A stretch of 64,000 nt of DNA from Dentipellis sp. KUC8613 (GCA_002286715.1 NSJX01000010.1:663892-727891), one strand, 5' to 3'. Counted from the first letter of the stretch, positions 46,649 through 59,150 are shown. Numbers and translations are program-made. Notes: generated by a model from the sequence alone, not told the origin.

Positions 46649-48518
46649 ATGGGTGCCTTCGATCTCATGTAAGGTTTCTTTGCCAATTTTGACTGCTTTT
46701 ACGATGCTGAAGTGGCTTTTCTCTATGTTTTCTGTAGACTGGGTCCCATCCTTATGGGCACGTTGATGAACGTCCTGCTCCTTGGCGTTATGATTGTGCA
46801 GTGCTTCGTCTACTTCGAGTAAGCTTTTGTTCTTAGACTGCCAAGCCTTCGAAGTCGCATTTTGTTTACCGCTGGTACGCGCGACAGGCGGTACAAGAGG
46901 TATGTCCTGCTCTTTGCACTTCGCTATCCGAACGCTTACGGTTTTCTTTTGCAGAGACAGGCCAATGATCAAGTCCATCGTATGCCTTCACCGGCTTTGC
47001 CCTCTATCAGAACCATACTGACTTTGTTGGCCGCAAAAGGTCGGTCTCCTACTCTTCCTCGACGGTCTGAGTTCAGCATTTGCGATGGCAATGACCTACA
47101 ACTACCTTGTAACGGACTTCGGTAGGAGCTTTTCTTGAGAATTGTCGCGCTTTTATTGATGGAATTGTCATAGCGAACCCTGCTGCCATCGCATTCACAA
47201 ACATAGGTATGAAATGCGTTCGAACCTTCCGCACACCTACTGACTGAGCCGCTGTATCTGTAGGCATCGATCCCTGTGAGTATTATATCCATACTCGTAC
47301 ACAGTCCATTTTAGTCTGACCCACGGTCGGCAGATCCGCTACTCACCGTACGTATACGCCCACCACACCCCCATCTATTCCTCCCTTATCTCTAGCGGCG
47401 AATTCCAGGGTGTGACCGCGCTCGTCGTCCAATGGTTCTTCGCATGGCGGATCCTCGTCCTGACCAAAAGCAAGCTTCTGGCGCTCATCATCGCCGTGCT
47501 CTCCGTGGTCCAAATGCGTTCGTATCCATATCTTGATTCTGCGACGCCGATCGCGCTGATCTCTGATTTTTCTGTATTTTTTATATGCAGTGGCGGGCAT
47601 TGGGACGATGATCGGCGGCATCATCGTGAAGGAGTTCGCGAAGCTCGACCGGGTGAAGCAGGTCTCCCTCGTTTGGCTTCTGGGGTCTGTCGTGACGGAT
47701 GCGATTATCACGGTGTCTCTGGTCGCTTGCCTGGTGAGTTTGTCGGCTCCGGTTTCTTTGCCCACCGCTGATTCTCTATGACCGGCGTGCAGAGACGAAA
47801 GACGGGATTTTCTTCCACTGACAACTTGACGTCGAGACTTGTTCGGAGTGAGTGCATGCCATGTGTATATACCGCTCGGGAAATGCTAACTCGATCGGCC
47901 GTGCCATTCAGTGACGGTACAGACTGGTTTGGCGACCACAACGTTTGCTCTGGGCACTGTGATTGCGTTCCTCGTATCGGTGAGCGTCAGTGGTAATCTC
48001 AAGAGAGGGATCTCAACTAATCACTGTCCGCTTAACAGAGCTCTACCCTGTCCGTATTTCTTCTACGTTCGACATGAATGATAAACCTGACACACCACAC
48101 CTCCAGACACCTAGCCTTTGGCCTTCCGCTATCCAAACTATACACGAACTCCCTCCTATCCTCGCTGAACGCCCGCGGAAACTGGAGCGAGGAGGGTCTC
48201 GGGACGTCCGGGAACGGCGGAGCCGCGATCAAGACCATCGGTTCAACTCTCGTCAGTAAAAGCTCCACGTATCCTGACACATGCTAAACGCTTCTCTTCC
48301 TGTCCACCAGGCATACAACATGCCCTCCGTCGCCGTGACGGTAGAGCGGTCCTCGGATTCCGATGCTTTTGCGACCAAGTATGGAGCAGAGGTGAGTTGA
48401 ACGAATTTCCGGCCGCTTGTACATCCTAGGGTTTTGAATGCTGAAAAATTTGGTGCTTTAGCAGGCCGACATCGAAAGCCACGAGATGAATCTGTATGGC
48501 AAATCGGGCCACGCATGA
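46649..48518 (+). CDS. DUF6534 multi-pass membrane protein, copy B
   Basis: This is a close paralogue of the gene at 28.1 kb with the same exon order: MGAFDLM, LGPILMGTLMNVLLLGVMIV, QCFVYFE, a lumenal loop with GLLLFLDGLSSAFAMAMTYN, NPAAIAFTNIGIDP, GVTALVVQWFFAWRILVLTK, AGIGTMIGGIIVKEFAKLDR, LLGSVVTDAIITVSLVACL and HLAFGLPLSKLYTNSLLSSL followed by NARGNWSEEG. The C-terminus differs and is longer, with PSVAVTVERSSDSDAFA, then an exon ADIESHEMNLYGKSGHA ending at 48518. Function is unknown. The copies share orientation and flank the P450/UbiA/O-methyltransferase region. Confidence 0.85.
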
Positions 48519-48938
48519 TCTTCCACCATGACTGCGGGCAGTCCTGGTGTGGGTCGGATTGTCGCAGAGCTTTGTATCAGTTTCTCTTCGGTTGTGCGGT
48601 TGGAGTGTACTATCCAGCCTACGGCGAGTGGGTGATGTATTTATTTATTGGGTCGTGGTGTAGCTCTGTAGAGTGTATTTTTCCTGTGAATGATGCATTC
48701 TTGCATTGTGGGACGATGAAGGCACATCATTGTCTATCTACCATGAGTGTAGAGGTGCTTGAAAAGAGGACTGACTGATGGCAATCATGTTCTGTTGCAG
48801 CGCCGGGGTGCTTGCGGAAAATGGTGACGAGCAAATGTGTTGCTCCCAAAAAAATAGATCTCTACAGTAACATAATTCTCCAGACTTATACACACTATTT
48901 CCAGACAATTTTGAAGAACATTGTCGAGAAATTGCAGA
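48519..48938. other. Intergenic, promoter of Mid1
   Basis: No gene is seen. The gap lies between tandem genes and should contain the Mid1 promoter. Confidence 0.45.
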
Positions 48939-50707
48939 ATGAGCGTCAAGCGCCGGTTGAAGGGACGTGGCGCGCTCGTCGCGCCGCCGCGCGCGCTCCC
49001 AACGTTCCTCCCGACCCCGCACATGTTACCGCACGCGCTCTGGCTGCTGCTCGCCGCAGCCCTCGCCGCAGCCCAAACGCCCGCGCGCAGCCTTACGATC
49101 CCGCTCAACGTCCCCTTCGCGCTCTCCGGCTCCAATCTCACATCCTCCTCGCCGCTGATCGTCGCGCTCCCGCCCTCGACCTCCGATCCGCTCGCGCTCT
49201 CCGTCGCACTCTGCGCGCACACATCCTCTGCGCTCCAATTCTTCGTCACGAACAGCTCCGATGTCGATACGCCCGGCCCCGATGGCGTCGCAGGTGGGAA
49301 TGTGTGGGAGCTCGTTGTAGACCCGCAGGGCCTTGGCAACTGGACGGGGCTGATCACTGACAACGGCGGCAAGCTCGCCATTTGGAACGCATCGTCGTCC
49401 GACAGCCTCGAGCTGGGCGCGTCTAACTCCGGTGCGTCTCTCCTTAGTCTGAGATTTGTAGCTGTAGTGCTAACTTTCGTAGGCCTATTGCACGAGCACC
49501 CCGACGCGCTGCCCTTCCTCGGCGACACAACCTCCAACCAAGGCCTGCTCTTCTCCCCGCCATTCTCACCACCACCGCTCTACCAGCCTTCATACCCGAA
49601 CTACACGCTCCCGGTCGCGAACATCACGCCCCCCTCCCCGCCCTCGAACGTCCCGAACTTCACGCTCCTCCTCTCGCCCACCTCCGCACAGAACCTCACC
49701 GCGCTCCCGCAGACCGCCTGCGCCCTGCGGGGCTTCGCCGCCGGGAACCGCGTGCACCCAGCGAGCGGCGGCGGGGGCAACGTGCTCGAGGAGCAGCAGT
49801 GGCTGCGCGACGCGGACGGCTGGCGCACGGAATGGCTCGTTGGCGGGCTCACGCCGCTGACGAACTACACCGCGTACACGATCCAGGACCAGACGAAGGT
49901 GAACGGGCCGATCTACTTCACGACCAAGTCCGGTGCGCTGCCTCCCTTGCATTCTCCTCCTCCTATTCTTATTTCACACTAACCCAACCCACGAACCCAC
50001 ACATACACACAGCGTCCTTCTCCTGCCCGCTCGTGCACGCGCTCCCATACTGCCCCCGCACGGCCTACGCAGCGCCGCTCCCCGCGCCGCCCTCGCCCGC
50101 CCTCGCGTACACCGCAGCAAGCTTCCCGCAGGAGCTCAGCACGCCGCTGCTCTCGTACCTCACGAACTTCACCGCGTCGCTCCTCACGCTCGCCTGCGGC
50201 CGCGAGTACTACTCGCCCCTGCAGTCGTGCGCGGACTGCCAGCGCGCGTACCGCGACTGGCTCTGCGCCGTCCAGCTCCCGCGCTGCACCGAGGCGCCGC
50301 CCGTGAACTCGTCCACCACCACGACTTCTTCGTCGACTTCGACGAGCGGCGCGCGCCAGACGGACGGCGCACAAGTCCCATTCCCCGCGCTCCTCCCGCA
50401 GCCGTACCCCGCCTCGTCCTCGCTCGCGCCGCGCAACCCCGCGCTCGCAGCCGCCTTGTCAGGAAATAGCAAGCAAAATCAAAACCAAAATCAGAACTAC
50501 ACGGCGCTGCTGCCGTGCCTCGAGACGTGCCACGCCGCGGACCGCGCGTGCCCCGCGTTCCTCGGGTTCAAGTGCCCGCGGAGCAATTTCGGCGCGAATG
50601 CGAGCTATGGGGTGGGTTATGTGGATGACGAGGAGCGTGGGGCGGGTATGGGCACGACGGGGGCGGCGCAGGACCGGTATGGGAATGTGTGGTGTAATGG
50701 GAGCTGA
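48939..50707 (+). CDS. MID1: Mid1-like stretch-activated calcium channel subunit
   Basis: Mid1 is a plasma-membrane/ER glycoprotein that works with Cch1 in high-affinity Ca2+ uptake. The first in-frame ATG is 48939, but a second at 49023 begins directly with a signal peptide (MLPHALWLLLAAALAAAQ), so either may be used. The lumenal part has many N-glycosylation sequons (for example NFT, NYT, NLT). The Cys-rich C-terminal half is diagnostic: FSCPLVHALPYCPRTAYAAP, LACGREYYSPLQSCADCQRA, YRDWLCAVQLPRC and LLPCLETCHAADRACPAFLG followed by FKCP. Only two short introns (near 49432 and 49934) are needed. It ends RYGNVWCNGS. A Ser/Thr tract near 50315-50340 and a Gln/Asn run near 50468-50500 are low-complexity inserts. 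Confidence 0.92.
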
Positions 50708-50970
50708 GGGGTGAGGATTAGCCTGCTGTGTTTGGGTTAGAGATTGGATAGATAGCATGGCATGGTATGGGGTGGTAGTGCGTTGGTTGATATTTATTTG
50801 CTTGTACGATTCATGGTATTGCATTTTCAGGCTGTCGAATTCTGATGCGCATTTACATAGGGAGACAAGGAGCAGCGATCACTGCAAACATTGACATTGG
50901 TATCTATTATACATTTGTTTTCCTTTTGCTTCCACCCGGTTGACACATTTGACGATGTACAACTCATTGT

Positions 50971-51699
50971 TCAGAGCAAAGCCAGGACCTTGTCAGCCGC
51001 GGTTATGGTCACAACGCTGGAGTCGGGCTCGACGATGAGGTGCTGCGCGACGCCGTCCTGCGCGACGATGACAAAACGCTGGCAAATAAATGCGTGAGCA
51101 CGCGTGCACGAGCCATATGCACGAGAAGCAACGTACCTTTGCGCGCGGGGCACCAAGCAGGCCCGTCGCGTCCTGGAGCAGGCCCAGGTTCGACACGAAC
51201 GCGCCCTGGTCATCCGCGATGAAGCGCACGCCCGTGCCTCCGGGTGCGAGCTTGTCCTTCCATGCCCTGTCAAAATTGGGCGCATACATGAGCTGAATTC
51301 GCAGCTGGAAGTAAGATGCGACGTACTTGGTGACAAAGGCGTCGTTCACAGCGACGACGTAGACGTCCGTGACGCCGCGCGCCTTGAACTCGTCGTACTT
51401 TGCGATGTAGCCAGGCACCTCCTCGCTGCACGGGGGCGAGAATGCTGCGGGGACGCCGACCTGGTTGCCCAGAACTCGGTCAGATCGTGCATTCTGGCAG
51501 CAAGAGATGATGAAGGGAAGAGATGGCGCACGATGATGTTCTTGCCAGCGAGCGCGAGCGTGATGGGCTTCGCGGGGTTATCCTCCTTGACGGTCTCGTT
51601 CGTGGGCACCTTCTCGCCGACCTTGATCTGTGCCTTCTCGAGGAGCGACGCGGCGGCGGCGTGGGCGGTTTTGGCTGCGCTGGCGACGATGGAGGCCAT
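50971..51699 (-). CDS. PrxV-type peroxiredoxin (Ahp1/PMP20-like)
   Basis: This thiol peroxidase reduces hydrogen and alkyl peroxides. The peroxidatic Cys is C67 in GVPAAFSPPCSEEVPGYIAK, which fits the PrxV pattern GxPxAFxPxC. Other features are VTDVYVVAVNDAFVTK, APGGTGVRFIADDQGAFVSN and the C-terminal QRFVIVAQDGVAQHLIVEPD. The N-terminus MASIVASAAKTAHAAAASLL is Ala-rich and might be a targeting sequence. Four exons. The usual second-position Thr of the PxxxTxxC motif is Ser here (F-S-P-P-C). It is convergent with Mid1 with about 260 bp between the stops. Confidence 0.93.
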
Positions 51700-52117
51700 T
51701 GTTTGTGGTGAGGGGGATGTGGTAGTCTGGAGAGACGGGTGCAGTGACAGCAGCGGTGGGAGTGAGAGCTTAAGTACTTATGGACGCTGTTAATGGAGCG
51801 CCATGACGTCGCGCACACACGTGATGCGACCGTGTGCGCGCGATGATTACAGTCACGCTCTCCCCGTGCAAGACATCATGTTGTCCATACGCACCGACGT
51901 CGCCCTGGCTTCCGTGGCGTGCGGCGGTGATGAGTCCATGTGTGTGCGTTGTGATAAGTGACGGAGAGCATGAGCGTGTTCATATATCGTGTGTACATGA
52001 AGACGTCGACGCACGCTACATCAGCAGCGGCTGTCGTGTATTGGATGCGGCGGCGGCTGGCGCCGCCTCGGACTCCGAGACTGGACATATGTGTGCCCTC
52101 GAATCAAATGGCTCTTC
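51700..52117. other. Intergenic, peroxiredoxin promoter
   Basis: No gene is seen. The part next to 51699 should hold the peroxiredoxin promoter. Confidence 0.45.
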
Positions 52118-52384
52118 TCACGGATTCACCGAGTGGACACTTTTCTGTCAGAAGTCAGCACCATCTCGCATAAATATAACGACATGCATACGCACCTTCG
52201 TCATCGAGTACCCTGTTAGCATGCTTTCTGGCTGTGCGCTGAGGAGAGACGCCTGCGAGTCTTTGTGCAACACCCACCGTTCTTTGCCATGCAGCTCGAC
52301 GAGGGCCAGGGCAACAGCGATTTCTTTCTTTGTGGGCGTAGACTTGGCGGACTGAGAGGTATGTGTTGCAGGCGAAGACGGCAT
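52118..52384 (-). CDS. Small hypothetical protein, two exons
   Basis: The ATG at 52384 opens a frame MPSSPATHTSQSAKSTPTKK followed by a helical stretch EIAVALALVELHGKERWVLH. A GTGCGT donor near 52194 and a CAG acceptor near 52145 (phase 0) give a short last exon KSVHSVNP and a stop at 52118, about 71 residues in all. I do not recognise it. It has no signal peptide. It is listed because the start, splice sites and biased composition agree, but it may be spurious. Confidence 0.35.
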
Positions 52385-55151
52385 GGTGCTTTGAGATGTT
52401 GTCAACAAGTTGTTCTTGAGGATGTGAGGAGACGAAAGTGAAGGATAACACAAGTTAGAGAGAGCCATTATATACAGCGCGGATGTGGCACATTTCGCCA
52501 CAAGACTTCAGCGGAATGACCCAGTAGCAAAGATGCGCTGTGGCTACAGCAGTAGACGGCCCAGGCATATGCATACGCATATATGAATGTGGCGAGAGGC
52601 CGTTACGACGAGAGGTCCAAGCTTCATTCTTCGTAGGCAGTGTCAGCGTGTTGCGCGGATACCTAGCCACAGCTGAGGCGACCACTAGCAACGGCATGGA
52701 TGACCTGAAAATGGTAGATGTTGGTCTTTGGAAATGAAGACCTTTGATGACTGAAGTCATGCTGCGCACGAGTTATCCTTGCTCTGAACGAACGCCCTGA
52801 CCTCCTAGACTCGGAGAAGTCTGCTTCGATGTTGCCGACTTGAGGAAAATGATTGGTTTCACTTACCGGGCAGAGGTCGAGTACAGCGTCTCTACGACTA
52901 CGCGGGCATTTAGACCATGCCCCCAGAGTTTCCGAAGCGCGTTTTGACGCAGGACGGCGACACGTGCAGGTACTCTAGGCCGCACTTTGAAGGAGGTGCT
53001 TTGGGGTAACGATGGAGAGTACAAGGTATTCGTACACTGTGTGTATCATCGTGGCTATTGTGCATCTTGATGTGCGGCAGGTGGTGACTGCAGCGGGCGA
53101 TGCTACATCCCAAAATGCGATAGAGGATACGCGACGTATGCGATGAATGCTATGACGATGGGAGGGGTCGGGTGAGGTCGACTGAGCGCTCCGGTGGACG
53201 GTTGGCCAGAGCGAGCTTACCCGTACTAAGTAGGCCTTGACGAGCAGATTGCCGGTCGAGGACCGTTTCCAGGACGCTGAAAAGACACGGATGTCGAGTT
53301 ACGCGAGCATTAGACGGAAATATACGCCCGTAGCGGCGTCAGTTGATGAAGCACGACCATGTCGTATGAGACGATCCGCAGCGATCTAGAGTAGACGCTG
53401 CTCAAGCAAGCTGCCCGACGGGGAAGATGACAGCATCGCCTCAAGGCAACGTTCCAGAGATTCATGGCATAGCTCTCCCGCGCTTCCAGAGGCAGGCCGG
53501 CATCTTGGAGAGCGCGTGTAATACGTGTTGACAGTGTAAGGGCGCGGCGCGGAGCGATGCAGTGGGCAGATGCTTCGAAGTCTTGCGCGAGGGTCATGGC
53601 CTGGTCGTCCGGCATGGCATGAATGTTCGACCGCCAGGATAGTCACCATCTTGAAGCGGCCAGTGACAGCTTAGCATCAGAGAAGTGAGCCATTTGACCC
53701 GGAGGATCATACTCTGCCGGGTGCAGTCCTTGTATGATGAGGCTGGTTTGCAGTACCTTCGTAGTGGAAAGAGTCGTTATGGAGAAGGCAGAGGCACTCT
53801 GTGGTGGATAGGCAAAAGATGCACTATGGAGAGATCTGAGAAATGGTGGATACGATAAGTATGATCAGTCAGTCAAAGGCACAGAACTAATGAAAGACAG
53901 AGGGAGAAATCGACGTTACTTTTGTTCGACGGGATGTGGGTTGTAATTCCCTAGAAGTAAGCTGACGCAAAGCATATAGATGATGAAAACATTATCTACT
54001 GTGTACTGAGGCCACGCACTTCTAGTTCGATGCTGCCTCCGGGTGCGCGATGTCCAAGTCAAGATCATTGAAGGCCTGGGCAGTACGGCGTCATAAATAG
54101 TGGCTATCGTCACGCGTGCGGCGTCACGATATTGGTGTTGCCGTCCGACCTTTGCGAGTGATCATGATTGATCCCCGACGCTCCGTATAACCCGCCTTCA
54201 TTCAGGTCGTCCCATGAGTTTGCTCGCACATTCCGACTCTCCCTTTGATTGTAGTGCTCGAAGCGGCGCAAGCTCATTGCTCTCAACGACAGCGACCAGA
54301 CGGCGCTGGGATATCCGATACGCGTCGGAGGCGGAGGTATTGAGCTCGGAATTGCACGGAACTCTCGGTGAGTATGAGCGTACTGTGCAACCTCGTTCTT
54401 CTGTGCGTTAATTCTTCAGACTTTCGGGTCCCATACGGTCTGTGAGCGTGCTGAATACTGTTCTTTGCAGCCAGGGTAATGTGCTTCTGAGAACTTCTGC
54501 GCGATGGCCTGTTGACAGTCATTCCATAAGGGTACGATGCGGTCCATCTTATGAGCGTACTACATACTTCAGTGGTATGCTGCATTGGGGGTTGATCGGT
54601 AGATATAATGTGAGTGCAATTGCGTATTACCGACTCTTCAACGGCTTGACCTATCTGCCACAGGACGATTTGCCCGCATCAAGACGACTTCGGTGTGGTA
54701 TCTTCGAGAGCCATTGCATGGCTTCGACCTCGAGATGAGCTGATGACGGCGAGTTGGACAAGCGGACTATGGAGAAGCAACAAATTGCGAACAAGACCGC
54801 GATTTGGGAGGGCGCTGCAGGTAAGCAATTCGTCACACGGGAGCTTCACAGGAATTGTCAACATTCATTGTGCACTAGGATGGGTCGCGCGCTCGTCTGC
54901 CAGTATCTCAAGAATGGCTATAGATAGTCTCACACTGCAGGCGCCAGTGTCAATTATGGTATGCGCCTCTGCGCCTCATGGAACATCATTCCGGAGCTGT
55001 TCCGCCCTGCAAGCGCGCGCTGAAATGGAAGATCTGTCACGCAATGACTCGTGCTGGCCCCACACTCGACACCCGCGACGCTCTTTCCCTCTGACCACCA
55101 CTACTCTGCCTCTGTGCGTGTTACATTGACCTCAAAGACCCGGTTCTGACA
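52385..55151. other. Gene-poor 2.8 kb region
   Basis: No gene could be supported. A minus-strand frame at 53310-53615 (MPDDQAMTLAQDFEASAHCI...) and a plus-strand frame at 54214-54411 (MSLLAHSDSPFDCSARSGAS...) look mildly protein-like. The latter ends near a GTGAGT and could be an upstream exon of the DUF6535 gene, but I could not join it. Confidence 0.4.
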
Positions 55152-58100
55152 ATGCCCAGTGGTACGTCGTGGTGCATCGACTTCAAACTGATGCTGGTCA
55201 CTGACTGGGGATACAAACCAGTCGAGGATATCGACAAATCTGATAATCAGCGCCTGTCTGGAGAACGTGCACTCACATTCCCGGGTGCCTACCCCGCCTC
55301 AATCAAGGATTCTTCTTCGAGTGGGTTGTCATCTGTATAATGTTACATCCATTAACATTGTGAATGCAGGTAGTGATGAAGCCTTTGCAGGACCTGGGAT
55401 GTCAAGCCTAGATGATGATACTGTTGCTGGGAATGTGGTTGCAGGCTCAGGTGAGACACCTGACTTGGCCTCAATCTGCAAATTTCTGATGAAATCCAGA
55501 TGATGATGGTTCCCATACAGGACCCTTGCAGGGATCTGGTGTGGGTGGCTCTATTCATGCTGCAGGTGAGTCCTTTTGAATTTCTGACACCTCTTTGCCT
55601 TGATTTGACAAGCAATCAAAGTACATGCTGAGACTGCAACAGGACATAGTCATTCAAGTGAGGCCTGGCTTCACCCTGCAGGCTCCTCACATTCATTGGG
55701 TCATGTCATGGATTCTCATCCTAACGACAATGCCAGTGGCAACAGTGATGAGAATCAAGCTCAAGATACAACTCCTGCAATGGAAACAAACCCCCATAAA
55801 TCACAGCAGAAGAAGAAATCTACATTTGGCATGCCATACCATTCACATAACATCCGTAAGTTATCTTTAGTGGATCTGTAACTTAGATCAGATAATAATG
55901 CAGATTGATAGAATATCCCAGTTCTGATGACTACGAGCAGAAGTATCCTCCTGATGAACCCTTCAAAACTTTAGACCCCAATGCTCGTGTTTGGAAGGTG
56001 TATCTAGATGAAGCCAAGATGATGGATGATGATATGACAGAAGCCTGGAGAGACACAGTAGATGTCCTTCTTGTGTTTGTATGTTTTCTCTTTGCATGTC
56101 TTTGGAATTATGCTGATCTCATATATCTTCAAGGCTGGTCTGTTCTCTGCTGTGGTTACCACCTTTGTGGTCCAAAGCTCTCAATCTCTCCAGACAGACT
56201 ACTCTCAGGTCTCTGCCATGCTACTCACTGAACTGGTTGGCCTTCAGAGGGCTGCAGCCAATGGTGCCTCTGCTGATACTGTGCCAATGGCACCTCAGAA
56301 TGCTACATCTGGGTTTCAAGCTGCTAGATCTGACCAATGGGTCAACAGATTGTGGTTCATCAGTTTGGCATTCAGCCTTGCAACAGCATTGATGGCTGTC
56401 TTGGTTAAACAATGGCTGCAGTATTATGTGTCCCCTATCTCTGGGACTGCTAAAGAGAAGGCTCATACTCGTCACTATCGCTTTGCTGGTCTTGAAAAAT
56501 GGCATGTCTCTGGGATTGTGGGCTGCTTGCCCATCTTGATGCATATTGCTCTGTTGCTATTTTTCATTGGCCTAATAGTCTTCTTGGTCCCACTTGATAA
56601 AGTGACTGCAGGCATTACTGGATTCTTGACTGCAACCTTATATGCTGTCTATATTGGCACAAACATATTGCCTGTGTATGCTATAGATTGCTCATACAAG
56701 ACACCTGTCTCAGAGCTTATGGCATCACTCATACACTTACCAGTGTATCTATGTTATAAAACTCAGAGATATCTCTACAAATTCTCTCAGAATAGGGAAG
56801 CACAGGACTACTTGGATAGCATGATCAGGAAAAGCACAGATAATATTCTGAAGTCTCACAAGGAGATTGAAAGCATTGCTGTGAAAGAGGACTCAATGAT
56901 GCTAGATATGGAATCTTTGGGTTGGCTATATAATTTTACAAGCAACCCAATAGTATTGAGAATAGTGATACAAGGAGTCTCTTCTGCAGATATCTTTCAG
57001 CACACACTGGAGCCATTTAAGTTTACAAATGACTCTTCAAATTGTATGGCACTTGTTGAATATTGTGTTTCTCAATTCACCCAACAGCAATCCTATTCAC
57101 ATCCACAGGTGGCAGAGCACTATTTTTGGTTCATTATTATCTTTCTGCTTTCACAATCAAATGTGGAAGAGATAACACCATGGATGTGGCAAGAAGAATT
57201 CAGAATGAGAGAGGACAAATATACAACATTAGTTCAATCTTTGCTACATGAGCATTCAGCACACTCAAAATTTTATTGGGTTCACTCAATTTTGGCTTCA
57301 TATCAATCTCAGTCTTCTGTAATGGAGCTATTAAGTTTGCTCAAAAGCAATTTCAAAGTGAACACACAAGCTCATTATAATGCTTTCTCATTTCTATTTA
57401 AGATGTGTCAAATATATCTCATGGACCCTAGTATTGGCAGTGATGTTGATCCTGATGAAATGTTCTCAGATATCTTTTTACTGCCAACTCAATCATCAAT
57501 AGAATTCTCACAGTCCAAATATATTTCAGTATATCAGAAGTACAATGGGGAAATAAAAGAAGCAAAAGAATGTGACACAATACATGGTTTTGATAATCAT
57601 GATGTCAGAACTGCCAGCCTTAAAATTTTAGATTGGCATTCAAAGCATGATAAATGGATATCAATCTATGAGGACGAAAGACAGCAAAAGCTTTTTGATA
57701 TATATAATTCTGACCACTCATTGTTGATGAACAAAAATGGTGAAATTAATTCAAGCAAGACATTGTCACTTGTTACTTCTCAGTTTATTGCATGGGGATT
57801 TCATGTATCAAATAAGCCTCCATCAGGTCTTTTTGTGAGGTTTTATGACCTTTGTACAAGGCACACCATGGATGAGCTAAAACATATGGAGACTGGGATT
57901 CAAGTGAACTGGACCAAGTTTTTGGAAGCTTGGGTCATATGCTATGGGAATTATTTAAGAGATGAACAGGAATTAATGAAGTCTGATATGATGATAACTT
58001 ATGATACAATTGCAACTTTAATATGCAGTAATGCCTGTGAGGTGTTTCTGGACATGCTTGACAAGTACAGCATATTAGATATTATTCAAAATTATTTCCA

Positions 58101-58856
58101 GAAGACAGGTCTCAGGGTTTTGTGGATAAGCCAGAATGATCTGTCTATATCAAATCTATGCAATAAAATATTTGATCAAAAATCCTTCATTTATATTGTT
58201 AATTTCATGACAAGACACAAAAATATGGAGTTCTATTTAGATGAATGTAAATATCTTGTTACACAGCCATTTGAGCACACAGTCTTACCTACACTGTGGT
58301 TTGATATTCTCAGGATATTTCATCTTCAGATAGATAATGATAGAATTATGTGTCAAACAGATGAGACTATTACTCTAGAGAAAGGCTTGTGGATAAAATT
58401 TATTGAAGATACATCACAGAACCTGCTAGACAGCCAGGAAGAATCAGTAGAGACTCTGAGGTATTTTGGAAACAAAATCATGACAGAGATCATGAGAAGC
58501 ATAACTCATGATCAAATCTTGCCAAACCACCAAAAACTTGAGAAACAGATGGAAGATATTGATGCAACACATCTTCAGAGGTATGTCCTGTTCTTTTATA
58601 AATACAATTGTCACTTGAAAATGAACAATTCTTGTAACAGTCAATATGCATCTCATGATGAAATATTTGATGACCTGGACCAATTGATTGCAATTAGCAG
58701 GACCAATCCAGAATTATTGAAGGTATGGTCACCTGGTGTTTAAACACTAGCTTTTTCTGACAAAGTCTGCAGAAACCAGGGCCTTGGAAGAAAAAGACTA
58801 AAAATCAGTGGCATCTGTGTGGCAAGGTGGAACTTGATGTTGACCATGTTGTTTAG
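55152..58856 (+). CDS. DUF6535 membrane protein, intact in a CpG-depleted island
   Basis: This belongs to the Agaricomycete DUF6535 family of unknown function. Proposed exons: 55152-55320 (MPSGTSWCIDFKLM..., CpG-normal), 55370-55450, 55500-55565, 55613-55855, about 55911-56078, 56134-58722 and 58773-58856. Short 5' exons encode Gly/Ser/Asp-rich linkers. The DUF6535 signature is DPNARVWKVYLDEAKMMDDD, WRDTVDVLLVF joined to AGLFSAVVTTFVVQSSQSLQ, with membrane helices LWFISLAFSLATALMAVLV and ILMHIALLLFFIGLIVFLVP. A long helical region of about 680 residues without known motifs follows. The last exon KPGPWKKKTKNQWHLC replaces a read-through end (VWSPGV). Arg is coded almost only by AGA/AGG. The exact 5' end is uncertain. 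Confidence 0.85.
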
Positions 58857-59150
58857 GCCTCCCAAAATCTATGCATTACTCACTATACTATCTCTTTCTC
58901 TCACTGATACAGCATATCAATTTCTCATGTGCTCTGAGCAACTTGTCTGATTGTGACTCAGAAGAAGTGTGTGTGAGGTCATTCATATGCCTGGAGCACT
59001 GGCAGTGAGATTCATGGAGCTAGTGAAATGAGTCAAATGTGAAGTGCAACAGGACTATTGCACTCACCACAGACAGGCTGACACTCACGGAACTGCTTCC
59101 ACATAGTCACTGCAAGCAGAATTGCCCTAATGTGGCTGCAGCAGATGCAG
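55340..59150. other. CpG-depleted AT-rich island 2
   Basis: Reading line by line, I find three CpG in 56281-58740 (2,460 bp) and only a handful across the whole 3.8 kb. DNA on both sides (from about 55320 leftwards and 59160 rightwards) is rich in CpG. The island starts near the second exon of the DUF6535 gene and ends about 300 bp past its stop. Confidence 0.85.

Noticed and set aside
48921..48938. Start of Mid1 at 48921
   Set aside because: The codon is TTG; ATG codons at 48939 and 49023 are the real candidates.
53310..53615. 101-codon minus-strand frame MPDDQAMTLAQ...
   Set aside because: Plausible composition, but no homology and no splice partner; left in the gene-poor region note.
55673..55696. 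24-bp intron between GTGAGG and CTGCAG in DUF6535 exon 4
   Set aside because: Far too short for an intron, and the stretch is a multiple of three that reads through in frame.
56062..56133. Met start MSFLCLYVFSLH of the long DUF6535 frame
   Set aside because: These codons lie in an intron (GTATG...AAG); the upstream exon ending WRDTVDVLLVF joins directly to AGLFSAVV.
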